Assembly: GCA_016302185.1 (NCBI GenBank)
Contig: JAEDOC010000034.1
Location: 1-16,990, forward strand
Reading direction: 5' to 3'
Source of the DNA: Clostridium sp.
Lineage (GTDB): Bacteria > Bacillota > Clostridia > Lachnospirales > Lachnospiraceae
DNA length: 16,990 nt
The translations under genes were made by a program, and so were the position numbers. Of the stretch, positions 7,853 to 14,578 are shown one piece after another (position 1 is the stretch's first letter; each line of letters starts with the position of its first letter). The notes beneath the pieces are model-generated. The model saw nothing but the letters and a program-made list of their open reading frames with translations, was not told the DNA's origin and did not search any database.

Positions 7853-8599
7853 CTAATCAATTAATAATTCTTCTACTGTAACAAAAGTATATCCCTGCTT
7901 TTCCAGCGTGTCAACTGCCGCCAGCGCCGCATCCACCGAAGCGGAAAATACATCGTGCAAAAGCACCACCTGATGCTTTCCCGCATTTTTGCAGATATGC
8001 TTCAGCACCTTTCCGCTGTTCTGGCTTTTCCAGTCCAGCGTATCGATGTCCCAGAAAACCGGAAGCATCTCCACACACTCCTCCAATGCCTCATTCCATT
8101 TTCCATAAGGAGGACGGATATATTCCGGCCGTTTTCCTGTAATTTTCTCAATCATATCCGCCGTTTTGCGGATATCCCTGCAGGAAGTATCAATATCCTG
8201 CTGCGTCAGATCGACGTGGCTGTAGCAGTGAACTCCGATGAAATGACCATCCTCCGCCATCTGCCGCACCAGCTCCTCGTTTCCCGGAATATTCTCCCCT
8301 ACCAGGAAAAAGGAAGCCTTCACCTTTCGCTCCCGCAGACCGTCCAGAAGCCTTTTCGTATATTTCTCATGAGGTCCGTCATCAAAGGTAAGCGCCAACA
8401 GCCGCTCCGAGGTTCTTTTCCATTCGCTTTCTTCTCCGACCGGAGACTCCGCTGAATTTCCCTGTTCCACCGCTCCGTATGCCTCCGCAGATTCTCCCGA
8501 CAGACATCCGGCCTCCGGAACAACCGCTGACAGGCAGATTCCTCCAAGAAACATATCCAGAATTAAAATCGCCATAAAAATGCGGGCCTTTTTCTTCAT
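7853..8599 (-). CDS. Secreted polysaccharide deacetylase (NodB domain)
   Basis: This is a metal-dependent deacetylase predicted to act outside the cell on N-acetylated glycans such as peptidoglycan. Of 248 residues, the first 28 form a signal peptide or anchor (MKKKARIFMAILILDMFLGG). A low-complexity Ser/Glu linker follows to about 64. All five NodB motifs are present: TFDDGP (71-76), HCYSH (124-128; the first and last His are the metal-ligand pair), RPPYG (162-166), DIDTLDW (184-190) and LLHD (213-216). The enzyme therefore looks intact. Substrate is not decidable from sequence: peptidoglycan, chitin oligomers and a spore-specific PdaA-type role are all possible. It appears to be the first gene of an operon with rarA, divergent from the KDG kinase gene. 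No clear promoter was found by eye. Confidence 0.92.
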   Translation of the reverse strand: MKKKARIFMAILILDMFLGGICLSAVVPEAGCLSGESAEAYGAVEQGNSAESPVGEESEWKRTSERLLALTFDDGPHEKYTKRLLDGLRERKVKASFFLVGENIPGNEELVRQMAEDGHFIGVHCYSHVDLTQQDIDTSCRDIRKTADMIEKITGKRPEYIRPPYGKWNEALEECVEMLPVFWDIDTLDWKSQNSGKVLKHICKNAGKHQVVLLHDVFSASVDAALAAVDTLEKQGYTFVTVEELLID

Positions 8600-8686
8600 T
8601 TTTCCCGTTCTTTACCTCTCTTCTCCATTCCTGCTATATTTATGTGTATAAGATTGAAAACATCACAAAAAACGGTAAAAAATCTA

Positions 8687-8714
8687 TTGACAAATTCGCT
8701 GAGAATGTTAAGAT
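8687..8714 (+). promoter_or_regulatory. Promoter of the KDG kinase gene
   Basis: A consensus TTGACA (8687-8692) is followed after 16 bases by TAAGAT (8709-8714), with TG just upstream forming an extended -10 (TGTTAAGAT). Initiation would fall near 8721. The leader before the ATG is then about 105 bases. Confidence 0.75.
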
Positions 8715-8725
8715 TAATTTGTAAT

Positions 8726-8749
8726 TACGATACTATATCGTATATACGA
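8726..8749 (+). promoter_or_regulatory. Nested palindromes, likely operator of the kinase gene
   Basis: Two overlapping inverted repeats lie just downstream of the expected start point. TACGATA (8726-8732) and TATCGTA (8736-8742) form a stem with a 3-base centre. TCGTATATACGA (8738-8749) is a perfect 12-base palindrome. They share the middle half-site, giving three TATCGTA-like half-sites in 24 bases. The position is typical for repressor binding; the regulator is not known and is not encoded next to the gene. Confidence 0.5.
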
Positions 8750-8826
8750 ATTTGTTAAGACAGCTAAGGGCATACTTAGAACTAATATTATCAAAACTAT
8801 TTATTAAAAAGAAGGGAGTTACCACT

Positions 8827-9924
8827 ATGAATTTAAACTTAAGACCGGCCAGCGAATGCAAATTTGACGCCGTATCTTTGGGCGAGGTTATGCTTCGTCT
8901 TGACCCGGGCGAAGGCAGAATCCGTACTGCAAGAAGCTTCCGCGCATGGGAAGGCGGCGGAGAGTACAACGTAATCCGTGGACTTCGCAAATGCTTCAAG
9001 CTGAATACCGCAGTTATTACCGCTTTTGCTGACAACGAGGTTGGTATGCTGATGGAAGACTTCATTAACCAGGGCGGCGTTGATACCTCTCTGATCAAAT
9101 GGATGAAGACTGACGGTATCGGCAGAATCTGCCGTAACGGTATCAACTTCACAGAGAGAGGTTTCGGTATCCGTGGTGCGGTTGGATGCTCTGACCGTGC
9201 AAACACCGCAATCTCCAAAGCAACTCCGGCAGATTTTGATTTCGATTATATCTTTGGTGAGCTTGGTGTTCGCTGGCTGCATACCGGCGGTATCTACGCA
9301 GCTCTTTCTGAGCAGTCCTGTGAGACCGTTCTGGCAGCTATCAAGACCGCTAAGAAATACGGCACCATCGTATCCTACGACTTAAACTACCGTCCGTCCA
9401 TGTGGAGCGCAATCGGCGGCAAGGAGAAGGCACAGGAAGTAAACAAAGAAATCGCTAAGTATGTTGATGTTATGATCGGCAACGAGGAAGACTTCACCGC
9501 CTGCTTAGGCTTCGAGATCGAGGGCAACGACGAGAACTTAAAGACTCTGAACTTAGACGGCTACAAGAAGATGATCAACGAGGCTGCAAAGACCTACCCG
9601 AACTTCAAGGCTGTAGCTACCACTCTTCGTGAGGTTAAGACCGCAACTGTAAATGACTGGAGCGCAATCTGCTGGGCAGACGGCGAGATCTACAAGGCAA
9701 AAGACTACAAGGGTCTGGAGATCATGGATCGTGTCGGCGGCGGCGATTCCTTCGCATCCGGCTTAATCTACGGCTTAATGACCACCGGCGACGCAGAGCT
9801 GGCTGTAAACTACGGTGCAGCACACGGCGCACTGGCTATGACAACTCCGGGTGATACCACCATGGCAAGCAAGAAGGAAGTAGAAGCTATCATGGGCGGC
9901 GCGGGAGCTCGTGTACAGAGATAA
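8827..9924 (+). CDS. kdgK: 2-keto-3-deoxygluconate kinase (PfkB family)
   Basis: This cytosolic sugar kinase is predicted to phosphorylate 2-keto-3-deoxygluconate to KDPG in uronate or Entner-Doudoroff-type catabolism. The product is 365 residues. Substrate-side motifs include SLGEVMLRLDPGEGRIRTA (17-35) and WEGGGEYNV (41-49). SYDLNYRPSMW (183-193) is characteristic of KDG kinases in the PfkB family. The ATP and catalytic motif is DRVGGGDSFASGLIYGL, with the catalytic Asp at 307. The ATG at 8827 has AAGGGAG upstream; an in-frame ATG at 8752 lies in the leader and lacks one. Codon use is markedly biased, resembling the ribosomal protein genes here more than its neighbours, which suggests high expression. 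The unit is monocistronic, with a strong promoter and terminator. No KDPG aldolase is nearby; a general sugar kinase annotation is the fallback. Confidence 0.85.
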   Translation: MNLNLRPASECKFDAVSLGEVMLRLDPGEGRIRTARSFRAWEGGGEYNVIRGLRKCFKLNTAVITAFADNEVGMLMEDFINQGGVDTSLIKWMKTDGIGRICRNGINFTERGFGIRGAVGCSDRANTAISKATPADFDFDYIFGELGVRWLHTGGIYAALSEQSCETVLAAIKTAKKYGTIVSYDLNYRPSMWSAIGGKEKAQEVNKEIAKYVDVMIGNEEDFTACLGFEIEGNDENLKTLNLDGYKKMINEAAKTYPNFKAVATTLREVKTATVNDWSAICWADGEIYKAKDYKGLEIMDRVGGGDSFASGLIYGLMTTGDAELAVNYGAAHGALAMTTPGDTTMASKKEVEAIMGGAGARVQR

Positions 9925-9952
9925 GAGAAGCATAATCGCTTGTTTTACTGAC

Positions 9953-9996
9953 AAAACAGGAAGCCAACGAAAAAACGGCTTCCTGTTTTTTATTTT
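9953..9996 (+). terminator. Rho-independent terminator after kdgK
   Basis: A perfect 13-base-pair stem (arms 9953-9965 and 9977-9989; 11-base loop) is followed by a run of T (tail TTTTTTATTTT). It begins 28 bases after the kinase stop codon. Confidence 0.95.
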
Positions 9997-10001
9997 CCCG
10001 C

Positions 10002-10030
10002 TTGACATTCTCTTTTTTTTACGTTATTAT
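10002..10030 (+). promoter_or_regulatory. Promoter of the marR-DUF308 operon
   Basis: TTGACA (10002-10007) and TATTAT (10025-10030) are separated by 17 bases. The -35 lies directly after the kinase terminator. The -10 forms the left end of a large palindrome. Confidence 0.8.
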
Positions 10031-10053
10031 TGCTAACAATGTTAGTAATAATA
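10025..10053 (+). promoter_or_regulatory. Operator palindrome, probable MarR autoregulatory site
   Basis: A 29-base inverted repeat is symmetric except for one base pair. TATTATT (10025-10031) pairs with AATAATA (10047-10053), and CTAAC (10033-10037) pairs with GTTAG (10041-10045), around the centre AAT. It covers the -10 element and the expected start point, so protein bound there would block transcription. The adjacent MarR-family gene makes autorepression the simplest reading, but that is inferred from position. Confidence 0.7.
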
Positions 10054-10073
10054 TAATTGAATGAGGTGATAGG

Positions 10074-10499
10074 ATGTATTATGAAATGCTTGCAGGCGAG
10101 CTCCTGAATATCAAATCAAAGCTGCTTCAGGTTCCCGCCGATCAGAAATTATCAAAAATGATGCGCGGTGAACTCTTCGCCCTGAATTATTTAAACTCAA
10201 AGGGCACCGCCGTGCACCCAAAAGAGCTGAGTGAACAATTGTCTGTCAGCACCGCACGGATCGCACGGCTCCTGAACCATATGGAAGAAAAAAAACTGAT
10301 TTTCCGTCAGCCCGATCCAGAAGACAGCCGCCAGATATTAATTCATCTGACAGATGAGGGCAGAAAAAAAATCGAACTGCACCGCAGAGAGGTGATCCTG
10401 CAGCTTGCCGGCATGCTAGAGGAACTGGGGCCGGATGACGCCAAAGACTATATTCGGATTCTGGAAAGGATATATCACAATTCAAAGGAAAGAAAATGA
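10074..10499 (+). CDS. MarR family transcriptional regulator
   Basis: This is a cytosolic dimeric winged-helix DNA-binding protein of 141 residues. The helix-turn-helix region is about 33-70 (ELFALNYLNSKGTAVHPKELSEQLSVSTARIARLLNHME, read with gaps). The wing is at about 79-98, with the family signature DPEDSRQILIHLTDEGRK. The flanking helices (1-30 and 99-137) would form the dimer interface. No Cys is present, so a thiol redox switch of the OhrR kind is unlikely; the ligand is unknown. The ATG has GAGGTGAT just upstream. Its stop overlaps the DUF308 start as ATGA, so the two genes are translationally coupled and the regulator probably controls DUF308 and itself through the 29-base palindrome. 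Confidence 0.92.
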   Translation: MYYEMLAGELLNIKSKLLQVPADQKLSKMMRGELFALNYLNSKGTAVHPKELSEQLSVSTARIARLLNHMEEKKLIFRQPDPEDSRQILIHLTDEGRKKIELHRREVILQLAGMLEELGPDDAKDYIRILERIYHNSKERK

Positions 10500-11113
10500 A
10501 ACAACACATAAGAAAAAACAAAGAAGAAATCAAAGATATCATAGAACAATCGCCCTCGCTGAAAGCCTATCACAAAATGCACCGAAGCGTTACCAACGCG
10601 GCCATCAGCCGCACCTTCGCAATGCTTCTTCTGCTCTCCGGAATTGCCTGTATTCTGTTTACAAAGCAGGTGCACCATCTGTTCCCGTATATTCTCGGCG
10701 GGATTATGATCCTGATTGGTTTAAACCACACCCTTTACGGCCTGTGGACCGGCGAATACCGCAGTCCGGAAACCAAGCTTACCGCAGGAGGTATCGTCTA
10801 TATTGTTCTCGGCGCCGTCATTCTCTCTCATCACGCAGATGCAGATGCCATGATCGGAAGCGTATGGGGCATTCTGGGATTAATGAAAGGCTCTGAGGCA
10901 CTAAATCTTGCACTTTACTGCTTCTCGCAGAAAAAGCCCTTTCTCACGAAAGGGCTTCAAGCTCTTATCGAATTGATTCTGGGCTTTTTGCTTCTGCTGA
11001 ATCCCCTCTCCGCCGTCCGACACCATATCTTTCTCCTGGGGATAGAGCTCTGTCTGGTTGGCTGGCAGCTTTTCCGCGAAACTCAACCCACCAGTGCTGA
11101 AATTCCGAAATAG
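10496..11113 (+). CDS. DUF308 (HdeD-like) six-helix membrane protein
   Basis: The product has 205 residues: a polar N-terminus of about 38 residues, then six hydrophobic segments near 39-56, 62-82, 96-111, 117-142, 152-170 and 174-192. The pairwise repeated pattern (short helix, GG-I-LG helix, polar turn), including YILGGIMILIGLNHTLYG and GGIVYIVLGAVILSH, matches the DUF308/HdeD family. E. coli HdeD is an acid-resistance membrane protein; the role here is not established. Histidines cluster in loops (VHHLF, SHHADAD, RHHIF). Translation appears coupled to the MarR gene. The last 31 bases overlap the end of uppP on the other strand, and an antisense terminator-like hairpin lies inside the gene. 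Confidence 0.8.
   Translation: MKQHIRKNKEEIKDIIEQSPSLKAYHKMHRSVTNAAISRTFAMLLLLSGIACILFTKQVHHLFPYILGGIMILIGLNHTLYGLWTGEYRSPETKLTAGGIVYIVLGAVILSHHADADAMIGSVWGILGLMKGSEALNLALYCFSQKKPFLTKGLQALIELILGFLLLLNPLSAVRHHIFLLGIELCLVGWQLFRETQPTSAEIPK
10931..10957 (-). terminator. Probable uppP terminator inside DUF308 (antisense)
   Basis: A perfect 9-base-pair stem (AAGCCCTTT at 10934-10942 and AAAGGGCTT at 10949-10957, loop CTCACG) is followed on the minus strand by five T residues in all (GGGCTTTTTC). It lies about 125 bases beyond the uppP stop. On the plus strand the stem has no T run, so it should act mainly on minus-strand transcripts. It is in coding sequence (SQKKPFLTKG), so a chance origin is possible. 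Confidence 0.6.
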
Positions 11114-11922
11114 GACAGTACAATGATACCCAATACAATCCGATAATATCCAAAAAACTTGAAATCATGCTTCCGGATATACCCCATCAGGAATTTGATG
11201 GAATATACGGATACAGCAAATGCCACCAGCATGCCCAGAACCAGATAGAAAAACTCCGCAAAGGTAAAGCCGCCTCCTGCGATAAAGAATTTCACAATCT
11301 TTAACAGGCTGGCACCGAACATCACCGGAATTCCCAGAAAGAAAGAGAATTCCGCAGCCGCACTTCTGGAACAGCCGATCAGCATCGCGCCCAGAATGGT
11401 TGCACCGGAACGGGAGGTTCCCGGAATCATGGCCAATACCTGAAAACATCCGATCAGAGCCGCTGTCTGAAAGGAAATCTGCGCGACCCGTTCAATGGGA
11501 AATTTCGCATGTGCATTGCGGTTCTCCAGAACAATGAAAAATACACCGTAGAGAATCAGCATCGCCGATACCACATAGCCGTTCATCAGCTTATCCATAA
11601 AATGATCCAGCGGAAGTCCAATCACCGCCGCCGGGATACAGGCAACAATTATTTTTATCCACAGCCGGATGGTTCCCCGTTTCTGCGCACCGTTCTTCCT
11701 CGGAGAAAATGGATTCAGTTTATGGAAATACAGCACCACAACCGCCAGAATCGCGCCCAGCTGAATCACAACCATAAACACCTGGCGATAGGCCTCACTC
11801 ACATTCAGATGGATAATCTCATCCACCAGAATCATATGTCCCGTGCTGCTGATGGGAAGCCACTCCGTAAAGCCCTCCACAATTCCCAGCACAATTACCT
11901 TCAATATCTCTACAAAACTCAT
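11083..11922 (-). CDS. uppP: Undecaprenyl-diphosphatase (UppP/BacA)
   Basis: This integral membrane phosphatase recycles undecaprenyl pyrophosphate to the monophosphate, the lipid carrier for peptidoglycan and other wall polymers. It is also a known bacitracin-resistance determinant. The product is 279 residues with many hydrophobic segments. Both active-site signatures are intact: EGFTEWLPISSTGH (16-29) and PGTSRSG (167-173). An unusual feature is only positional: its 3' end overlaps the convergent DUF308 gene by 31 bases. It lies 15 bases after ung and is probably transcribed from the ung promoter. AAGGGACCGG stands a few bases before the ATG. Confidence 0.96.
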   Translation of the reverse strand: MSFVEILKVIVLGIVEGFTEWLPISSTGHMILVDEIIHLNVSEAYRQVFMVVIQLGAILAVVVLYFHKLNPFSPRKNGAQKRGTIRLWIKIIVACIPAAVIGLPLDHFMDKLMNGYVVSAMLILYGVFFIVLENRNAHAKFPIERVAQISFQTAALIGCFQVLAMIPGTSRSGATILGAMLIGCSRSAAAEFSFFLGIPVMFGASLLKIVKFFIAGGGFTFAEFFYLVLGMLVAFAVSVYSIKFLMGYIRKHDFKFFGYYRIVLGIIVLSYFGISALVG

Positions 11923-11937
11923 ATCCGGTCCCTTCTC

Positions 11938-12612
11938 TTATATATTTTCAATCTGCCAGTCAATAGGTTCCATTCCGTTTTTCACCAGAAAATCATTGGT
12001 TTTGCTGAACGGCCGGCTTCCGAAGAATCCCCGGTATGCCGACAGCGGGCTGGGGTGCGGCGCTTCCAGAATCAGATGCTTCGGATTATTCAGCATCGTC
12101 TTCTTCATCTGGGCCGGCCGTCCCCACAGGATAAATACCATCGGCCGATCCTGCTCATTTAAAATACGGATTGCCGCATCCGTAAACTGCTCCCAGCCGA
12201 TTCCGCGATGGGAATTGGCCTGATGTGCCCGCACCGTCAGTACCGTATTGAGCAGCATGACACCCTGGTCCGCCCATTTCTTCAGATATCCGTTATTTGG
12301 AATATAACAGCCCAGATCATCGTGAAGCTCCTGATAGATATTTACCAGAGACGGTGGAATCTCCACATCCGGCTTCACCGAAAAGCAAAGGCCGTGTGCC
12401 TGCCCCGGTCCGTGATACGGATCCTGTCCCAGAATCACCACCTTTACCTTCGAAAGAGGTGTAAAATCAAAGGCATTGAAAATATCATTGGCATCCGGAT
12501 AAATCACACGGCTCCGGTATTCACTCATCACTGTATTATACAATTCTCTATAGTATGGCTTCTTAAATTCCCCGCTCAAGGGTGCCAGCCAGTCATTGCT
12601 GATTGCTCCCAT
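11938..12612 (-). CDS. ung: Uracil-DNA glycosylase, family 1
   Basis: Ung removes uracil from DNA to start base-excision repair. The product is 224 residues with every family signature. The water-activating loop GQDPYHGPGQAHGLCFSV has its Asp at 64. LLNTVLTVRAHQANSHRG is the uracil-pocket region. The leucine/intercalation loop HPSPLSAYRGFFGSRPFS has its His at 186. An in-frame GTG at 12672 would add 20 residues, but no ribosome binding site precedes it and the promoter -10 overlaps that region. The ATG at 12612 has AGAGGAG at good spacing and gives the normal family length. uppP follows closely. Confidence 0.97.
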   Translation of the reverse strand: MGAISNDWLAPLSGEFKKPYYRELYNTVMSEYRSRVIYPDANDIFNAFDFTPLSKVKVVILGQDPYHGPGQAHGLCFSVKPDVEIPPSLVNIYQELHDDLGCYIPNNGYLKKWADQGVMLLNTVLTVRAHQANSHRGIGWEQFTDAAIRILNEQDRPMVFILWGRPAQMKKTMLNNPKHLILEAPHPSPLSAYRGFFGSRPFSKTNDFLVKNGMEPIDWQIENI

Positions 12613-12662
12613 GGTTTTCTCCTCTGTATAAAAGAATGAACTCGCTGTTTCTTTTTGTTCTA

Positions 12663-12691
12663 ATTTTAACACAAGAAAAGGTCCGACTCAA
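12663..12691 (-). promoter_or_regulatory. Promoter of ung-uppP
   Basis: On the minus strand, TTGAGT (12686-12691) and TAAAAT (12663-12668) are 17 bases apart, with TG before the -10 (TGTTAAAAT, extended -10). The -35 overlaps the stop codon of the upstream sirtuin-like gene. It supports starting ung at the downstream ATG. Confidence 0.65.
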
Positions 12692-13329
12692 TCTTTTGTC
12701 CCCAGTTTCTGAATAAATTCCAGTGAATTCATTTCTATCGGATACGCCCGCTCCTTCAGTTCCTCCGTAATCTGATAAAACTTCTGACTTACCCGATACA
12801 TATGAGACTTCTGATTAAAAAATGCAGTTTTTTCAAACGGCCAGCGAATTACTGTCGGTGCCTGGAAATCCACCCCCAGCTCCAGAAGCAAAAGTTTCCG
12901 ATTCAGCGTATGAGCCAGCCACTCCTGATATTCCTTCCACTGGGGCAGATACCCCTCTTCAATATAATTATCACAGGCAATCGTATTGGACACCAGTTCC
13001 TTGCCGCAATGCGGGCAATGTCCGTCGGTCACCTCTCCCTTCTCCCAGATATCCCTGGTACAGGCATCCGGGCACTGAACCCAGTTCACATTGCCGCAGG
13101 GCGCCGTGATTCTGGCTTTGTCCGGCAAGTAGTCAAAGATTCTCCCATCCGTACATGTCGTCACAATAAAATAATTCTTTTCATCTGTCAGTTTCTTCAA
13201 TATCTGATAGGCACTTTCCGCCATTCCGGCATCCGCCCGTTCCCACTCTCTTCCCAGACCAATCAAAAGATATTCACAATTTTTCAGATCCTCTTTTACG
13301 TTTTCCACCATTGTTTCGATATATTCCAT
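12688..13329 (-). CDS. Divergent Sir2/sirtuin-like zinc protein
   Basis: This 213-residue protein resembles NAD-dependent sirtuins in order of elements but lacks several canonical residues. LLIGLGREWERAD (21-33) sits where GAGxS lies. TTCTDGRIFDYLPD (57-70) sits where TQNID lies. APCGN (76-80) sits where the catalytic HG lies. A four-Cys zinc ribbon follows: C86 and C90 (CPDAC), C105 and C108 (CPHC). Then come NTIACDNYIEEGYLPQW and LLLELGVDFQAPTVIRWPFEK (start 147), like the GTSL region near the sirtuin C-terminus. The layout is closest to the macrodomain-linked SirTM branch, but no macrodomain or lipoate gene is adjacent. The stop overlaps the ung -35. The ribosome binding site (AAGAGA) is weak. 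Enzymatic activity is uncertain. Confidence 0.6.
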   Translation of the reverse strand: MEYIETMVENVKEDLKNCEYLLIGLGREWERADAGMAESAYQILKKLTDEKNYFIVTTCTDGRIFDYLPDKARITAPCGNVNWVQCPDACTRDIWEKGEVTDGHCPHCGKELVSNTIACDNYIEEGYLPQWKEYQEWLAHTLNRKLLLLELGVDFQAPTVIRWPFEKTAFFNQKSHMYRVSQKFYQITEELKERAYPIEMNSLEFIQKLGTKD

Positions 13330-13376
13330 ATTTCTCTTCGCACTATCCTTCCATCGCAGTTATTTCTTCTCTGCCT

Positions 13377-13404
13377 ATTGTAAAGCATTTTGTCTAATCT
13401 GAAA
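13377..13404 (-). promoter_or_regulatory. Weak candidate promoter for the sirtuin-like gene
   Basis: On the minus strand, TTTCAG (13399-13404) and TACAAT (13377-13382) are 16 bases apart. The -10 is good and the -35 poor. It lies just beyond the rplL terminator, where a promoter for the next gene would be expected. Confidence 0.35.
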
Positions 13405-13410
13405 AGAGAT

Positions 13411-13448
13411 AAAAAAACGGGCTTGCAAGCAAGCTTGCAGCCCGTTTT
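13411..13448 (-). terminator. Rho-independent terminator after rplL
   Basis: On the minus strand, AAAACGGGCTGCAAGC pairs with GCTTGCAAGCCCGTTTT, leaving a single bulged base and a 2-base apical gap, followed by TTTTTTT. It begins about 36 bases after the rplL stop. It ends the rplJL unit, so rpoB is not transcribed from here. Confidence 0.9.
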
Positions 13449-13483
13449 CTCATCTTTTTGGTCGTTAAATATATGGGATAAAA

Positions 13484-13855
13484 TTACTTTAAGGTAACCT
13501 TTGCACCCTCAGCCTCTAACTTGGTCTTTAAGTCCTCAGCCTCTTCCTTGGAAACGCCAGCCTTAACTACCTTCGGAGCGCCGTCAACTACTTCCTTAGC
13601 TTCCTTTAAGCCAAGGCCGGTAGCCTCACGAACAACCTTGATAACTTTAACCTTATTAGCACCAACCTCAGTTAACTCTACGTCAAACTCGGTCTTCTCC
13701 TCAGCTGCCTCTGCCGGGCCTGCTGCTGCTACAACAACGCCTGCTGCTGCAGATACGCCAAACTCTTCCTCACAAGCTTTTACTAACTCGTTTAACTCTA
13801 ATACGGATAATTCCTTAATAGCTTCAATGAACTCAGCTGTTGTTAATTTTGCCAT
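13484..13855 (-). CDS. rplL: 50S ribosomal protein L7/L12
   Basis: L7/L12 forms the flexible ribosomal stalk that recruits translation GTPases. The product has 123 residues. The N-terminal dimerisation region (MAKLTTAEFIEAIKELSVLE) is followed by an Ala-rich hinge (about 34-52). The C-terminal domain contains KVKVIKVVREATGLGLKEAK and VVDGAPKVVKAGVSKEEAED. AGGAGG stands 9 bases before the ATG. Codon use is strongly biased, as expected for an abundant protein. It follows rplJ after 140 bases, in which a 6-base-pair hairpin (13892-13909) without a T run may help set stalk stoichiometry or be incidental. Confidence 0.98.
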   Translation of the reverse strand: MAKLTTAEFIEAIKELSVLELNELVKACEEEFGVSAAAGVVVAAAGPAEAAEEKTEFDVELTEVGANKVKVIKVVREATGLGLKEAKEVVDGAPKVVKAGVSKEEAEDLKTKLEAEGAKVTLK

Positions 13856-13995
13856 TTTAATGTTCCTCCTATAATTTTTCTTTTAAATGTACGCTGCATC
13901 TTCGCAGCGCCTCCCGCTCTATGCGGTTTTCAGTTTCAATTGATTATGCCGGAACTGACACCTGCCAGCCTCCGGTATCCGGATAAGCTTTCTGA

Positions 13996-14493
13996 TTAAG
14001 CCTCTGCCGGCTGATCCTTCTCTGCAATCTGCTTGATAACACGAGCAAAGTTTGCGATCGGGGACTGCATGCTTCCAAGAAGTCTTCCAAGAAGTACTTC
14101 TCTGGACGGGATAGTTGCGATAACCTGCATACACTTTGCATCATAGTAGGTATCCTCAACGACACCACCCTTGATCTCCAGCTTGTCTGCCTTCTTTGCA
14201 AACTCAGCTAAGATTCTTGCCGGTGCTGTTGCATCTTCCTTAGATACTGCCAGAGCTGTCGGTCCTTCCAGATTCGGCTCTAAAGCTTCGAACTTTGTTC
14301 CCTTTGCAGCGAAACGAATCATGGTGTTCTTATATACTTTATAAGTTACACCAGCTTCTCTTAACTGCTTACGAAGCTGAGTATCCTGCTCTACAGTCAG
14401 TCCACGGTAGTCAACAACTACTGCAGTCTTGGCACCGTCGAGTAATTCAGCAATTTCAGCAACAACCGGCTGCTTTAATTCAACTTTTGCCAT
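13996..14493 (-). CDS. rplJ: 50S ribosomal protein L10
   Basis: L10 anchors the L7/L12 dimers to the ribosome and is the autogenous repressor of its own operon. The product has 165 residues. The N-terminal RNA-binding domain includes AKTAVVVDYRGLTVEQDTQLRKQLREAGVTYKVYKNTMI. The C-terminal part (ANFARVIKQIAEKDQ) corresponds to the helix that binds L7/L12. AGGAGGT precedes the ATG. It is the first gene of a two-gene unit with rplL. Upstream is an L10 leader and attenuator instead of the usual rplK-rplA pair. Confidence 0.98.
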   Translation of the reverse strand: MAKVELKQPVVAEIAELLDGAKTAVVVDYRGLTVEQDTQLRKQLREAGVTYKVYKNTMIRFAAKGTKFEALEPNLEGPTALAVSKEDATAPARILAEFAKKADKLEIKGGVVEDTYYDAKCMQVIATIPSREVLLGRLLGSMQSPIANFARVIKQIAEKDQPAEA

Positions 14494-14544
14494 GAATGGT
14501 TTACCTCCTGTCTTATTTTCTAACCGCCTGGTAAACGCTCGGTA

Positions 14545-14578
14545 AATAAAAAACCTCTTCGTCCCAAGACAAAGAGGT
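14545..14578 (-). terminator. Attenuator terminator in the rplJ leader
   Basis: On the minus strand, ACCTCTTTGTC and GACGAAGAGGT form an 11-base-pair stem (one G-U) with a TTGG loop, followed by TTTTTT. It lies 52 bases before the rplJ start, within the leader. In L10 leaders such a structure forms when L10 is in excess and binds the upstream RNA. Confidence 0.88.

Noticed and set aside
8600..8700. Minus-strand promoter for the polysaccharide deacetylase
   Set aside because: TATACA and TAAATA candidates exist, but no -35 element with acceptable spacing was found, so no feature was called.
12613..12672. Longer N-terminus for ung starting at GTG 12672
   Set aside because: No Shine-Dalgarno site precedes the GTG, and the likely promoter -10 lies at 12663-12668. 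The ATG at 12612 has AGAGGAG and gives the usual family length.
13892..13909. Hairpin CGCTGC-GAAGAT-GCAGCG between rplJ and rplL as a terminator
   Set aside because: The stem is only 6 base pairs and is not followed by a T run in either direction, and rplL must be transcribed through it.
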